Part shown: positions 27,255 through 37,296 of the stretch, piece after piece
Numbering within the stretch: position 1 is the first letter of the stretch
Layout of the letters: each line of letters begins with the position of its first letter
Source: Calothrix sp. FI2-JRJ7
Lineage (GTDB): Bacteria > Cyanobacteriota > Cyanobacteriia > Cyanobacteriales > Nostocaceae
Length of the DNA stretch: 64,000 nt
Direction of reading: 5' to 3'
NCBI GenBank assembly: GCA_019359675.1
Contig: JAHHGX010000007.1
Coordinates: 1 to 64,000, forward strand
Program-made: the position numbers and the translations under genes
The notes under the pieces: generated by a model
What the model saw: only the letters and a program-made list of their open reading frames with translations
The model's database searches: none
What the model was told of the DNA's origin: nothing

Positions 27255-29426
27255 TTACACTCCAATTGCTTCTACATTTAATGCAATACATTCTAATTGC
27301 TTAAGCAATTCTCTACCTGCTGGCGTAAGACGGGTATTTTTTAGTGTGGGTATAGCAATAAAAAGACGCTCGCGTATTATTTCAATTTGATTTTTAGCAC
27401 GGATTTTTATTTCATATGGTCCTTCTGTATGTAAATAAACCCAAAATTCCAGTAATTGCGTAAACACAAAAATTGCATGTAATAAACCACTGGGAGGTCT
27501 CAAATCTTCTCGCCACGGCGAAGGTACAAGTGGTGCATCTAATTCAACAAGCGGAACAGAACGCTGTAGTAAGTACAATTTTTGATGCCTATGTTCATGT
27601 ATGAGGGAGTCAGCAAGGTCATACTTATCGATATATTTACTACCTTGTCGAATAGAGACATAAAGCGCACCCGGTACAGAATTATCACTAAACGACACTA
27701 CCTTATCTGGGTGAGCTGTCAAGTCTTTAATAAATTGAATTTCAGGGCTAATTTCCCTAATCTCTGCTAGTAAGCTTGGTCGCCAAGATTCAATTAAATT
27801 AAGACTTTCGCGCATAATCATCGTACCAATCCTTACGACTTCACTGCTTTCAAATACGATTCGCTTACCAAATGGAAGTCTCAACCAAATATCATCTCGA
27901 TGGATGTATGGTACATCCTGGGTCAAAGGTTTTAACAATTCTGAAACGATTGTCTCCAAATAATTTGTATCCGGCGTTATTAGTTCGTCATCAATCGAAC
28001 AAATTCTTGAACCTAAGAAGGCTTGCTGCATTACGGCAGTCCATAAAACCACAGATGGGCAAATTAGAAGCCTGTTCAAAATTTCGGACTTATAAGAATA
28101 AATTCTATTAATAAGGTGGTGTTTCTCTGGCTCTTTTTTTAAAACAGATGCTAATACATCTTCAAATTTACATCGTGCATCAACAGTCCAAAGACCTAGA
28201 AGCTCTTTGATGCTGGAACTTGATGTCAAAGACGATTCAAAAGCAACAATATCAACACCCGTGAAATTAGCTATTTTTAGGCTAGTATGCTGCGTTTTAA
28301 TTTCATCATCCAACTGTTGCGTAAAACGCTTGCGTGCGTGAGAAATAAGCGCAAACATTTCACGACAATATACTGTTGGATTTATAAAACCATTTTGTGC
28401 ATATCGGTGAGGTACTGAGCCTCCACCGCAAATTTTAACAATAGAACAACTTTGGCACTCAGCAGCTAAATTTTCACGGCACAGTAACTTCCTATGCTCA
28501 AGCAACTGTTGGGAAGCTGCGGCATCAGCAATAGAAGCATTTTCCAACCCTATCCCTAAAGATGTTAAACCTTCTGACGTAATTTTTAAAACATCCAAGT
28601 CATGGTATGTCCCATCGGTTTCTATATTTAAGAGGCTGACATCTCCAAACCCAAATGCATCGGTTTCGCTTGGCAAACCAGCTAGCGCATTGAGAATAGC
28701 ATCAAAGCTTCTAATACTTAAGTGGGAATACTTATCAAACCAAAGGTCAAAGGCTTGGATAAGCCAATGCACGTATAGATCGGAATTAGATTCCCGACCA
28801 GGCGGGAGTCGTAAATAGTTAGCATCTGGCAAAAGAAAATCAAGACGTGGAGGCTGATGGGAATTAAAAAATTCAAATAATTCTTCTGGCTTTACAGATG
28901 CATCTATAACAGCAATCAACCCTGCATAAATTTGAGGGTAAGTCTTTAAAAGCTCTAACGATGCCTCCACTGCTTTAAAAGATGGTTTACCCTGATGGTC
29001 AAGACGATGTAAATTATTTACTTGTTCTGGACCATCAATACTTAAAGAAATACCAATATCCTCCGCTACAAACAAATCCAAAGACGCTTTATCAATAAAA
29101 ACACCATTCGTTTGCAGCGAAAAGCTGACTTGGCACGAAGATGGCAACGCTGAACGAATCCAATTCGCGGTTTCAACAATTCGTTCGGCACCAGCAAGAA
29201 GTGGTTCGCCACCATGAAATACGACAGCAATCTCCCGTAACCCTTCATTTTGAACATAGTCCGCAATACGTTCTGCAAGCAGATGACGATGCTTGTCCGA
29301 CATGATTACAGGTTGATACCGCCAACTCTGGTCGGCGTGTTTATACATATAACAGTAGTCACAGGCCAAATTGCAACGCGAAGCTATTTTGACTAAAAAG
29401 CAGGTTATACGGGGGTTGCTTTGCAT
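27255..29426 (-). CDS. Radical SAM/SPASM maturase (FxsB-like) fused to an HExxH domain
   Basis: 723 residues. The cluster motif CNLACDYC with preceding Cys gives C18-x3-C22-x2-C25; GGEPLL follows. A SPASM region with Cys in CRENLAAECQSCSIVKICGG and VYCREM (~330-380) would bind auxiliary Fe-S clusters. After ~400 the protein continues with a second domain containing LIHEHRHQKL (~612), an HExxH-type metal site as in the alpha-ketoglutarate/HExxH peptide beta-hydroxylases linked to cyclophane RiPPs. Family knowledge: FxsB-type enzymes forge C-C cyclophane crosslinks from an aromatic ring to a nearby beta carbon. One polypeptide thus may crosslink and hydroxylate. Precursor gene lies 16 bases upstream. 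Residues assigned; chemistry inferred. Confidence 0.88.
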   Translation of the reverse strand: MQSNPRITCFLVKIASRCNLACDYCYMYKHADQSWRYQPVIMSDKHRHLLAERIADYVQNEGLREIAVVFHGGEPLLAGAERIVETANWIRSALPSSCQVSFSLQTNGVFIDKASLDLFVAEDIGISLSIDGPEQVNNLHRLDHQGKPSFKAVEASLELLKTYPQIYAGLIAVIDASVKPEELFEFFNSHQPPRLDFLLPDANYLRLPPGRESNSDLYVHWLIQAFDLWFDKYSHLSIRSFDAILNALAGLPSETDAFGFGDVSLLNIETDGTYHDLDVLKITSEGLTSLGIGLENASIADAAASQQLLEHRKLLCRENLAAECQSCSIVKICGGGSVPHRYAQNGFINPTVYCREMFALISHARKRFTQQLDDEIKTQHTSLKIANFTGVDIVAFESSLTSSSSIKELLGLWTVDARCKFEDVLASVLKKEPEKHHLINRIYSYKSEILNRLLICPSVVLWTAVMQQAFLGSRICSIDDELITPDTNYLETIVSELLKPLTQDVPYIHRDDIWLRLPFGKRIVFESSEVVRIGTMIMRESLNLIESWRPSLLAEIREISPEIQFIKDLTAHPDKVVSFSDNSVPGALYVSIRQGSKYIDKYDLADSLIHEHRHQKLYLLQRSVPLVELDAPLVPSPWREDLRPPSGLLHAIFVFTQLLEFWVYLHTEGPYEIKIRAKNQIEIIRERLFIAIPTLKNTRLTPAGRELLKQLECIALNVEAIGV

Positions 29427-29442
29427 TTTTTGTTACTAGTAC

Positions 29443-29649
29443 TTACGAACGGTTATGACGATGATGCATCCGGTCATAACTCGTAATAGCTGTTTCAATT
29501 TTGTCAGAGGCTACTAGTTTAGCACGAACGCGATTTAATGCTGGATGTTTGAGGCTAAGGCTCTTTAAAATCTGCGACATCTCTTCAGCAGAAATATTTT
29601 GAAGAGCTTCAGGATAATTCAATTCGGGCTGTAACGTCTCCAATTTCAT
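29443..29649 (-). CDS. RiPP precursor peptide
   Basis: 68 residues. The leader is hydrophobic/acidic (MKLETLQPELNYPEALQNIS ... MSQILKSLSLKHPAL) and the end is ITSYDRMHHRHNRS, rich in Tyr, His, Arg and Asn as expected for a core. Location immediately upstream of the radical SAM gene, small size and compositional switch support a precursor. The Tyr-Asp-Arg and His-x-x triads are plausible sites for three-residue cyclophanes; the three Arg are candidates for conversion to ornithine. No leader protease or exporter is seen in the operon, so cleavage must use another enzyme. Assignment is strong by context, modification sites are inferred. Confidence 0.8.
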   Translation of the reverse strand: MKLETLQPELNYPEALQNISAEEMSQILKSLSLKHPALNRVRAKLVASDKIETAITSYDRMHHRHNRS

Positions 29650-30036
29650 AGTTTCAGTTTTGTGATATTTACTACTGTTTTTTGTAAAATAGCCGAGAAC
29701 AAACTTTACAAGCTTATCTTGAAGTTACGTAACATTATGGCTACTATTATGATAAGAAAATTACTTTAAAATGTGTAGCAGTACAAGAAAACTATAAAAT
29801 CAACTTTGATGTTTGTAGTGTTGGGCTGAGAGATTTTCCATTAAATAAAAATACAGGAATATTACCAGGCAGTAAACCCCGAACCCTGGAATTAAGTAAG
29901 TCGGCGCCCTCCCTTTGGTTTGACTCCGGGTGTTATTGGGGGTCATATAATTCCCGAAGGCACTGACACAATGCCGGATGCAGGCATAGGAGAAATAGCG
30001 GCTTCATTTACCGTTACTCCATAGAACCTAACCGCG
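29650..30036. other. Spacer with a relaxase-gene fragment (29869-29912)
   Basis: Contains the operator-like repeats above and, at 29869-29912, a ~44-base stretch (ACCAGGCAGT ... CCCTGGAATTA ... CGGCGCC) resembling relaxase-gene bases ~45777-45826. Otherwise no gene. Confidence 0.45.
29682..29733 (-). promoter_or_regulatory. Operator-like inverted repeats upstream of the RiPP operon
   Basis: TTGTAAA at 29682-29688 and TTTACAA at 29705-29711 are inverted, and GTTACGTAAC at 29724-29733 is a perfect palindrome. They lie 33-84 bases upstream of the precursor ATG, where the promoter should be. No regulator gene is adjacent. Confidence 0.35.
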
Positions 30037-32307
30037 TTAAATTTCCTCTAGGCGCAAAAAATGCACTCTACCTGATGCCTCACCTGCGACAATTGTTACT
30101 CCATCCGGTGCAATTGCACAGCACCATAAAGCACTTTCAGCAATGAAACTAGCTATCGCTTCTCGACGCTCCAAGTCCCAAACCTTGAGAGTGTTGTCCA
30201 GCGAAACTGAAACCACTCGCTTACCATCTAGCGTAACTGCCACACCTGTTACGGTATCGGTGTGACCTGTAAGGGTAAAAAGTTCCTTGAATGTTTCCAA
30301 ATCCCAAACTTTGAGTGTAGTGTCTCTTGAACCGGAAATCACCCAATTGCCGTCTGGTGTAACTGCTACAGCTTCTACCCAATCAGTATGGCCTACTAAG
30401 GAAAAAATTTTTTGTTTTGTTTCTAGACTCCAAATTTGAAGTGTTTTATCAGATAAAGCAAAAATTACTAAGTTCCCGTTGGGTGTAAAGACGATAGATG
30501 TCACTATCCCCGTGTTTTCTGATGAAGCAGAAATTAACCTGCCATCCAGTGTCAGTGCTACAGATGTGTTCATTTTGGTATTACTTTTAAAAGTGCAAAA
30601 TTTCTCTCTTGTTTCCAAGTCCCAAACACTGAGAGGCTTGTCCCATGATCCAGAAATCACTCGCTTACCATCTGGTGTAACTGCTACAGCTTGTACGCAA
30701 CTACTATGACCTGTAATGGTTAGAAGTTCCTCTCCTGTCTGGAGATTCCAAACTTTAATATTCTTATCCCATGAACCAGCAGAAACTATTCGTTTTTCGT
30801 CTGATGTAACAGCTACAGTTGGTATGTTTCTATCATGACCATTAATAGTGTAAATTTCTTCTCCTGTTTGCAGATTCCAGATTTTGATAGTCGTGTCGCT
30901 TGAACTAGAAATAGCCCTGTTTTTAGTTACTGCTATAGATTTTACCCTATCACTATGACCTTTAGATTTCAACAATTGTTTTTCTATTTGTAAATCCCAT
31001 ATTTTAACAGTTCTATCAAATGAAGAAGAAATCAATTGCTTACTATTTGGTGTCAATGCTATAGATGTTACTAAACCTGTATGACCTTTAAGGGTGAAAA
31101 GTTTTTCTCCTGTTTTGGAATCTAGAACCTGAATATTATTTTCAGATGATCCAGCAAATATCCATTTACCATCTGGTGTCACTGCTACAGTTTCTATCGA
31201 GCCACGGTGACACTTAAACGAGAAAATTTCTTCTCCTGTTTTTAGTTCCCAAACTTTGAGTGTTCTATCGCTGGAACCAGAAATTACCCACTTACTATCT
31301 GGAGTAACTGCTACAGTACGTACCCAGAAAGTATGACCTTTGAAGGTTAAAAATTCTTTTCCTGTTTTTAGATTCCAGACCTTAACTGTTTTGTCTCTTG
31401 AACCAGAAATTACCCACTTACTATCGGGTGTCACTGCTACAGCATTTATTGAGTTGGTATGACCTGTGAGGGTAAAAAGTATCTTCCCTGTTTTTATCTC
31501 CCAAACTTTGATTGACCTATACTCTGAACCAGAAACTACATACTCGCCATCAGGTGTAAATGCCAAAGCTTGTATTGGTTTACTATGACCTGTAAACGTG
31601 AGGAGTTCCTCTCCTGTTTTTAAGTCCCAAACTTTAATAGTACTGTCAAATGAACCAGAAATTATTTGCTTACCATTAGGTGTGACTGCCAAAGCTTGTA
31701 CTGGTTTACTATGACCTGTGAAAGTGCGAACTTTCTTTCCTGTATCTAAATTCCAAACTTGAAAATTCTTATCAAATGAACTAGAAATTATTTGCTTACC
31801 ATTAGGTGTTACTACCATCGCTAGTACCGGACTATTTTCTAGGATGGTGCGTTGCAATTGGCTTCCTGGGGGTATTAAGCTAGGTGTTAAGAGGTACAAC
31901 CAAGGGGAAATTTGTCTTTGCTTTGCTACTTCTAACATTTCCTTGATTTCTGGTATTTCAAAGCAGCTCAGGCGCCCCAGCAATTGCGCTGCTAATTGTT
32001 TTTTATCCTGCTCTAAAATGTAGACTGAAAGCTCAAACGCATCTCGGATTAAGGTTAGGCTATCTGCAATAGGCTTCAATGTTTTTTGAGAGCTTGTTAT
32101 GTCAGAATTCAAAGCCAAATTATAATCTTCAATAAGCGACTGCGTTCCTAGTTCAGAAACTTTGGCTTCAATAAAATCAAAATTTGTTAGCAGAGTGTAT
32201 AGGCGGTTTACTTGAGAAGACTCTGCTAGAAGTGTTGGTAGCGCTTGTAACTTGTACACCCGCTGTCCTTTAGGTAATTGCTTTAAACGTTCTGTTAACT
32301 CACTCAT
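30037..32307 (-). CDS. WD40-repeat protein (beta-propeller), NACHT-linked
   Basis: 756 residues. The first ~165 form a helical region (LKQLPKGQRVYKLQALPTLL) shared almost verbatim with the next upstream WD40 gene; the rest is about 13-14 WD40 repeats with the usual GH...V and ...KVWDL/TGE spacing, enough for two propellers. WD40 propellers bind other proteins; downstream of a NACHT NTPase they usually act as the sensor or scaffold arm that in other organisms is fused to the NTPase. Third and last gene of the minus-strand operon; gap of 27 bases to the upstream WD40 gene. Which ligand it senses is unknown. Confidence 0.85.
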   Translation of the reverse strand: MSELTERLKQLPKGQRVYKLQALPTLLAESSQVNRLYTLLTNFDFIEAKVSELGTQSLIEDYNLALNSDITSSQKTLKPIADSLTLIRDAFELSVYILEQDKKQLAAQLLGRLSCFEIPEIKEMLEVAKQRQISPWLYLLTPSLIPPGSQLQRTILENSPVLAMVVTPNGKQIISSSFDKNFQVWNLDTGKKVRTFTGHSKPVQALAVTPNGKQIISGSFDSTIKVWDLKTGEELLTFTGHSKPIQALAFTPDGEYVVSGSEYRSIKVWEIKTGKILFTLTGHTNSINAVAVTPDSKWVISGSRDKTVKVWNLKTGKEFLTFKGHTFWVRTVAVTPDSKWVISGSSDRTLKVWELKTGEEIFSFKCHRGSIETVAVTPDGKWIFAGSSENNIQVLDSKTGEKLFTLKGHTGLVTSIALTPNSKQLISSSFDRTVKIWDLQIEKQLLKSKGHSDRVKSIAVTKNRAISSSSDTTIKIWNLQTGEEIYTINGHDRNIPTVAVTSDEKRIVSAGSWDKNIKVWNLQTGEELLTITGHSSCVQAVAVTPDGKRVISGSWDKPLSVWDLETREKFCTFKSNTKMNTSVALTLDGRLISASSENTGIVTSIVFTPNGNLVIFALSDKTLQIWSLETKQKIFSLVGHTDWVEAVAVTPDGNWVISGSRDTTLKVWDLETFKELFTLTGHTDTVTGVAVTLDGKRVVSVSLDNTLKVWDLERREAIASFIAESALWCCAIAPDGVTIVAGEASGRVHFLRLEEI

Positions 32308-32334
32308 TACTCGTTGATCCTATTTTTAACGCCA

Positions 32335-34547
32335 TCACAGCCCTTCTAGGGTCATGAAATGCACGTGCCCTAGGGAATCACCTGCAACAATAGTTACCCC
32401 ATCTGCCGCAACAGCACAGGCTGAGAATATGCTGTCTCCTGTGAAAGTGCAAATAATATGCCCACTAATTAAATCCCAAACCTTCAAGGTACGATCGCGA
32501 GAGGCTGAAACAGCTAGTTTCCCATCTGCTGTCACTGCCACTGCAAGAACTGAGTCAGTATGCCCTACCAATGTGCGTAGTTCTTTACCATTAGCTAAGT
32601 CCCAGATTTTCAAGGTGTGATCCACAGAAGCAGAAACTACTCGCTTGCTGTCTGCTGTTATTGCCACTGCCATAACTGATTCTGAGTGACCTTTTAAGGT
32701 GTTTACCTCCCTCATGAAGGTTAAATCCCAAACTTTTAATGTGTAATCACCAGAAGCAGAAATTGCATATTGCTTGTCTGCTGTTACTGCTACTGCATAA
32801 ATCCAGTTGGTATGATTTAACACTAGCGTAAATAGTTGATTGCCGCTGGCTATATCCCAAATTCTCAAAGTGCAGTCGTCAGAAATAGAAACTATCCATT
32901 GCCCATCTGTTGTCACCGCCACTGCGTTAACCCAGTTAAAATGACCTACCAAAGTTCTCAGTTCTTTACCAGTTATCAAGTTCCAGACTTTTAATGTACT
33001 GTCTTTAGAGCTAGAAACAGCCCATGCTCCGTCTGCTGTGACTGACACCGATTGAACTGCACCCCTATGGCTGGCCAAAGTATGCAGTTCACAACCAGTG
33101 GCTACATCCCAAACTTTTAAAGTACGATCCTTAGAAGCAGAAACGGCTCGTTTTCCATCTGTTGTAATTGACACTGCTTTAACCCAATCGGCATGACAGA
33201 TTGAGGTAAATAATTTTCTATCAATATTTAAATCCCAGACTTTTAAAGTGCGGTCAGTAGAAGCAGAAACAATCTGTCGTCCGTTTGCTGTGATTGACAC
33301 TGCCCTAACCCAACTGCTGTGACCTATTAGGGTGCTTAATTCACAACCAGTAGCTAAATCCCATACTTTTAAGGTACTGTCTTTAGAACCAGAAATTATT
33401 TCTTTCCATCTGCTGTAATTGCCACTGTACTGACTCCATCAGTATGCCCTACCAAGGTGTGCAATTCTCGACCACTTTCTAAATCCCAAATTTTTAGGGT
33501 GCAGTCGTCAGAAGCAGAAACCACCCACTGCTTGTTTGCTGTGATTGCCACTGCCCAGACCCACTTATCGTGACCCGCCCAAGTGAACAATTCACAACCG
33601 CTAACCAAATCCCATACTTTTAAGGTACTGTCTTTAGAACCAGAAACAGCCCGCTTCCCATCTAATGTCACCGCCACGGCGCCCACCAAGTCAGTGTGAC
33701 CTATTAGGGTGTGCAGTTGGCAACCATTGGCTAAGTCCCATACTTTTAGGGTGCAATCACGGGAAGCAGAAATTATCCTCTTTCCATCTGCCGTTATTGC
33801 CACTGCCCTAACTATATCTGTGTGACCTATTAGGGTGTGCAGTTCACAGCCATTTACTAAATCCCATACTTTTAGGGTACAGTCGTCAGAGGCAGAAACC
33901 GCCAACTTGCCGTCTGCCGTAATTGCCACCGCCCAGACCCATTTAGTATGACCAGCTAAACTGCGTAGTTCACGACCATTAGCTAAATCCCAAATTTTTA
34001 AGGTGTGGTCGTAGGATGCAGAAACTGCCAACTGTCCACCTGCTGTCACTGCCACTCCACTAACCCAGTCAGTATGACCCTCTAAGGTACGCTGTAAAGG
34101 ATTACCAGCGAGCGTCAAGCTGGATGTCAAAGGACATAACCAAGGGGCAAACTTCCACTGTTTTGCTTGCTCCAGCATCGCTTGAATTTTTGGTGCTTTA
34201 TAAGACCGTAGACGACCGAGTAATTGTCCAGATAGTTGTGTCTTATCCTGCTCTAAGATGTGTGCTGACAGTTGAAGCGCAGCTTGAATTAGCCTAAGAT
34301 TGTCTACATTCAACTTTGCTTCCTCCCCAGAGGTAAGGAAGTCGGGCATGAAAGCTAAGTTGTAGTCTTCTATCAGTGGCTGCGTCCCTAATTCATAAAC
34401 CTTGGCTTCGATAAAATCAAAATTGGTTAGCAAAGTATACAGGCGGTCTACTTGAGAAGATTCTGCTAGAAGTGTTGGTAGCGCTTGTAATTTGTACACT
34501 CGCTGTCCTTGAGGTAATTGCTTTAAACGTTGTGCTAATTCACCCAT
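32335..34547 (-). pseudogene. WD40-repeat protein split by a one-base frameshift
   Basis: From the ATG at 34547 the frame runs through the helical N-terminal region (LPQGQRVYKLQALPTLLAES) and five WD40 repeats, then stops at 33396 just after ITADGK. One base later the frame would be TAA-free: IISGSKDSTLKVWDL continues directly and on through seven or eight more repeats to 32335. A missing base near 33396-33404 (AAGAAATAATTTC) explains it. The remaining 738-residue product would match the neighbouring WD40 protein. If not a sequencing error, the propeller is truncated or made as two pieces (the second could start at 33300). Confidence 0.8.
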
Positions 34548-36081
34548 CACCTAACAAATCCTGCCATATACTATTTGCCATAAGGGCTTTGATTTCCTTA
34601 ATTTTTATCCCCGCTTTCTCCACAATTTCCTTGCGGTTGACAAAACGGCGGTAGCTATCGTGATAAAGCCTGTAAAAAGTTTGCTCGTACAGGTATGATT
34701 TGTGTAAGAACTGTTTCCATTTATCCAGTACATATTGTACGGTAACTTCGGCTTCTTGTTCTCCCGTATATTTGATAATTCCAATAATCTCGTCATAAGG
34801 AATAGGTTTAGGGGTTTCCGATAGAATGTAGACAATCCTAAGCTTAGTAAGCTCAGGCGGATCGGTGGTCATACCCATGCGCTGCCAGTGGTCTTTATAG
34901 TATTGTTCTAAACCTTGAGGTAAGCTTTCGATGCTTGAGTCTTTGTAAATGCCATCCTCAATGTCTCCCAGCACACAGCGCAGATACATGAAGTTGTTTT
35001 CGCTCTTATTGGCAAGTTGGGTAATAAAATCCTCGACTGTTAAATTACTAACATTAATCCACTGGCGTAGCCGCTCACGCTCATTGACGCGCTGCCGAAT
35101 GTAAGTCTGAATATCTTGTAAGCTAAGGTCAGCGTATTCCTCTGCCATCAGATCAAACAGGTGCTTTGGAGTGTCAACCACAAACTGAAGCTCAACCCCC
35201 CGTCGTCGTGTCATTACAAAGTAAACATTCTTGGGCAAGTAGCGGGGAAGGTAGAGGATGTTGGCATCCTTGTCTTGGCTGTCCTGGTCAACTTCATCCA
35301 ACGCATCGACAACAATTACGAGCCGCTCATCTGGCTTGAGTTGTTCGCTGATTTCTTCTAACAGTTGTACTAAAAAAGCATTATTTTGGTTTGCACCTTC
35401 GGGCAATTGCGAATAAGGCAAGTGGTACTTAGCAATTAGTTGCGTGCAAACACTTTCTAGGAATTGGCTAGTGCGATTGATATTTCCTAGATGTTCATTG
35501 AAATGGGCTACACAGTTATATAATCGGACGTACTCGGCAAGTATTGTACTTTTACCCATACCTGGGTCTCCTTCGATGGTGAAATAGCCCTTTGGCTTAT
35601 TGGTCAGGAAATCCTCAATAGCATCGAAGACATACTTACGACCTACAAAACCCTCAGTCTTAGTATCGAGTAGGGCTTTGAATTTTCTACACCAGTCCAT
35701 GCCGAGAGCAGTCGCACCGTCAGGTCTTTGTTGTTGAAGCCACTCTGGAAATTTTATTTCCCACAACCACTTAAATGCTTTTTTCCAAGGCTCTTTGCCT
35801 TTAGGAAGCCGACCTGGACCACTTGGTTTTACACTAGGACAACCATCGCAAGCCAATACCTCACAGACCTTAGCCAAGTGGTCTTGGAAGGTCTGCCCTT
35901 GATTGACACTTTCCTCCGAATCCCACAAGGATTCTGCTATTACATTAGAATTCTTATTTACATTCTCCTTATTAAAGCGATTTAAAAAGACATCCCGTCT
36001 CTTATCAAAGAAACTGTAATGGGTAGCCATTTCTTCTAAAAACCTAGGTTTTAATTTTCGCTCCGCATCCTGAAAATCCAT
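34540..36081 (-). CDS. NACHT-type STAND NTPase
   Basis: 513 residues. The Walker A motif GDPGMGKST (~185) and Walker B VVDALDEVD (~260) carry the extra acidic residues of NACHT proteins. The first ~170 residues are a separate N-terminal domain with no recognised effector motif (KAFKWLWEIKFPEWLQQQRP). The C-terminal part is winged-helix-like. Its stop overlaps the start of the first WD40 gene by 8 bases, so the NTPase and propellers are co-translated, mimicking the fused NACHT-WD40 architecture of NLR-like proteins. A role in defense or stress signalling is inferred. Contains no GGCGCC. Confidence 0.85.
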   Translation of the reverse strand: MDFQDAERKLKPRFLEEMATHYSFFDKRRDVFLNRFNKENVNKNSNVIAESLWDSEESVNQGQTFQDHLAKVCEVLACDGCPSVKPSGPGRLPKGKEPWKKAFKWLWEIKFPEWLQQQRPDGATALGMDWCRKFKALLDTKTEGFVGRKYVFDAIEDFLTNKPKGYFTIEGDPGMGKSTILAEYVRLYNCVAHFNEHLGNINRTSQFLESVCTQLIAKYHLPYSQLPEGANQNNAFLVQLLEEISEQLKPDERLVIVVDALDEVDQDSQDKDANILYLPRYLPKNVYFVMTRRRGVELQFVVDTPKHLFDLMAEEYADLSLQDIQTYIRQRVNERERLRQWINVSNLTVEDFITQLANKSENNFMYLRCVLGDIEDGIYKDSSIESLPQGLEQYYKDHWQRMGMTTDPPELTKLRIVYILSETPKPIPYDEIIGIIKYTGEQEAEVTVQYVLDKWKQFLHKSYLYEQTFYRLYHDSYRRFVNRKEIVEKAGIKIKEIKALMANSIWQDLLGDG

Positions 36082-36261
36082 AGCTTGCCTTGCAATAAAG
36101 ATAGTTTCTTAAATTCTTACCAGTTATTCGGTCATCTTAGCCTAACATCTAATTTCACAGACAACTCTGCTTGTAGAAAAACTCTATTTAATTCTATTTA
36201 TTCTCTATTTTTAAACACTTTAATTTTATGTTCAACTTTTTTAATCTAAATTCAGCAGTTA

Positions 36262-37059
36262 ATGAATTGCCTAAAAAGTAGATTTAAACAAACACAGATG
36301 AACATACAACTTTCACTTTTCCCAGAAGAACCAGGTTCCTCAATTTCAGAATGTCAAAATTCAAATATCACTCGCAATTCAACCTCTAAATTGCCTCCCA
36401 AGAAAACAAAAAAGGTTCAACCAGCTAAAAAACGTTCAAAACCTTATATCTGGGTAACTTGGATTTCCAGCTTAATGGGCGAAGAAAAGCAGTGCAAGTT
36501 TACAGCATGGTCTCATGCTCACTACAAGTTTCCTAAACAACTCAGTGACTTCGACTCAAGAACGCATGACGATATGGTGAGACAAAGGGCAGCCCAACAT
36601 AAATCTCAAGGCTTCGCTGTGTACGTTGAGGATAATAACTCTTTCAATATCAATGGCAAAACTTGTGACATTGGTGGCAGACCCGATATTGTAGTTATTG
36701 AAAATGGTCAACCAATTATAGAGGACTGTAAATCAGGCAAACGTAAAACAGCACATCGAATGCAAGTTTTGATTTATATGCTGCTGTTTCCGCTCTCGCC
36801 TATAGGTAAACGCCTTTGTCAAGGTCATACCCCCGCAGGGCGCCTGGTATATCCCGATAGCATAGTGGAGATTTCTCCATCAGAGATTAACGCTCGCTTC
36901 AAGGAGTTTTTCCGTCAAACTGTTGCTATAATTAGCAGTTCCACCCCTCCTCCTCAAGTTCCTAGCTTTTGGGAGTGTCGTTATTGCAATGTTCTTGGTG
37001 GATACTGTCCTGCAAAGGTTGACCCAGAAGCGGATACAGACAATCACGACCTTTTTTAA
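36262..37059 (+). CDS. PD-(D/E)XK nuclease with Cys-rich C-terminus
   Basis: 265 residues, or 253 from the better-spaced ATG at 36298 (MNIQLSLFPEE). The nuclease core is GGRPDIVVIENGQPIIEDCK (Asp, Glu-Asp, Lys of D...(D/E)xK), followed by RMQVLIYMLL, the helix used in RecB/Cas4 relatives. The C-terminus has CRYCNVLGGYCP, a candidate Fe-S or zinc site together with another Cys. This layout is Cas4/AddB-like, yet no CRISPR array or cas genes are nearby. Stand-alone, plus strand, between NACHT and the pentapeptide gene. Function, defense or DNA repair, is unknown. Confidence 0.75.
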   Translation: MNCLKSRFKQTQMNIQLSLFPEEPGSSISECQNSNITRNSTSKLPPKKTKKVQPAKKRSKPYIWVTWISSLMGEEKQCKFTAWSHAHYKFPKQLSDFDSRTHDDMVRQRAAQHKSQGFAVYVEDNNSFNINGKTCDIGGRPDIVVIENGQPIIEDCKSGKRKTAHRMQVLIYMLLFPLSPIGKRLCQGHTPAGRLVYPDSIVEISPSEINARFKEFFRQTVAIISSSTPPPQVPSFWECRYCNVLGGYCPAKVDPEADTDNHDLF

Positions 37060-37159
37060 ATCATAGGCTTTGGCAACACGGTGGGATTATAGCAATTGAG
37101 TCCGGAGCGCTCGCAAACAAGCAGGCGCCGACTCACACTGAAAGAGTCCGCAATATTTT

Positions 37160-37179
37160 TTCCAATAACGTTATTGGAA
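37160..37179. repeat. Candidate parS site (20-bp palindrome)
   Basis: Second intergenic copy of the TTCCA-ATAACGTTAT-TGGAA palindrome, followed within 15-20 bases by a GAATGCAG-like flank similar to that at 43996 (GAATGAAG). Lies in the 237-bp gap between the nuclease and the pentapeptide gene. Confidence 0.6.
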
Positions 37180-37296
37180 GACGAATGCAGCAACACGAGC
37201 GCTCGCGTTGCTGCCACCCAGATAAAGGTATGAAGTGCGAAACACATGGATTGTGGCGAGATATTTAAGAGTTAAAGGGTAATGCCAAAAAAGAAG

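Noticed and set aside
36262..37059. Cas4-like nuclease hinting at CRISPR
   Set aside because: No repeat-spacer array or other cas gene was seen in the window.
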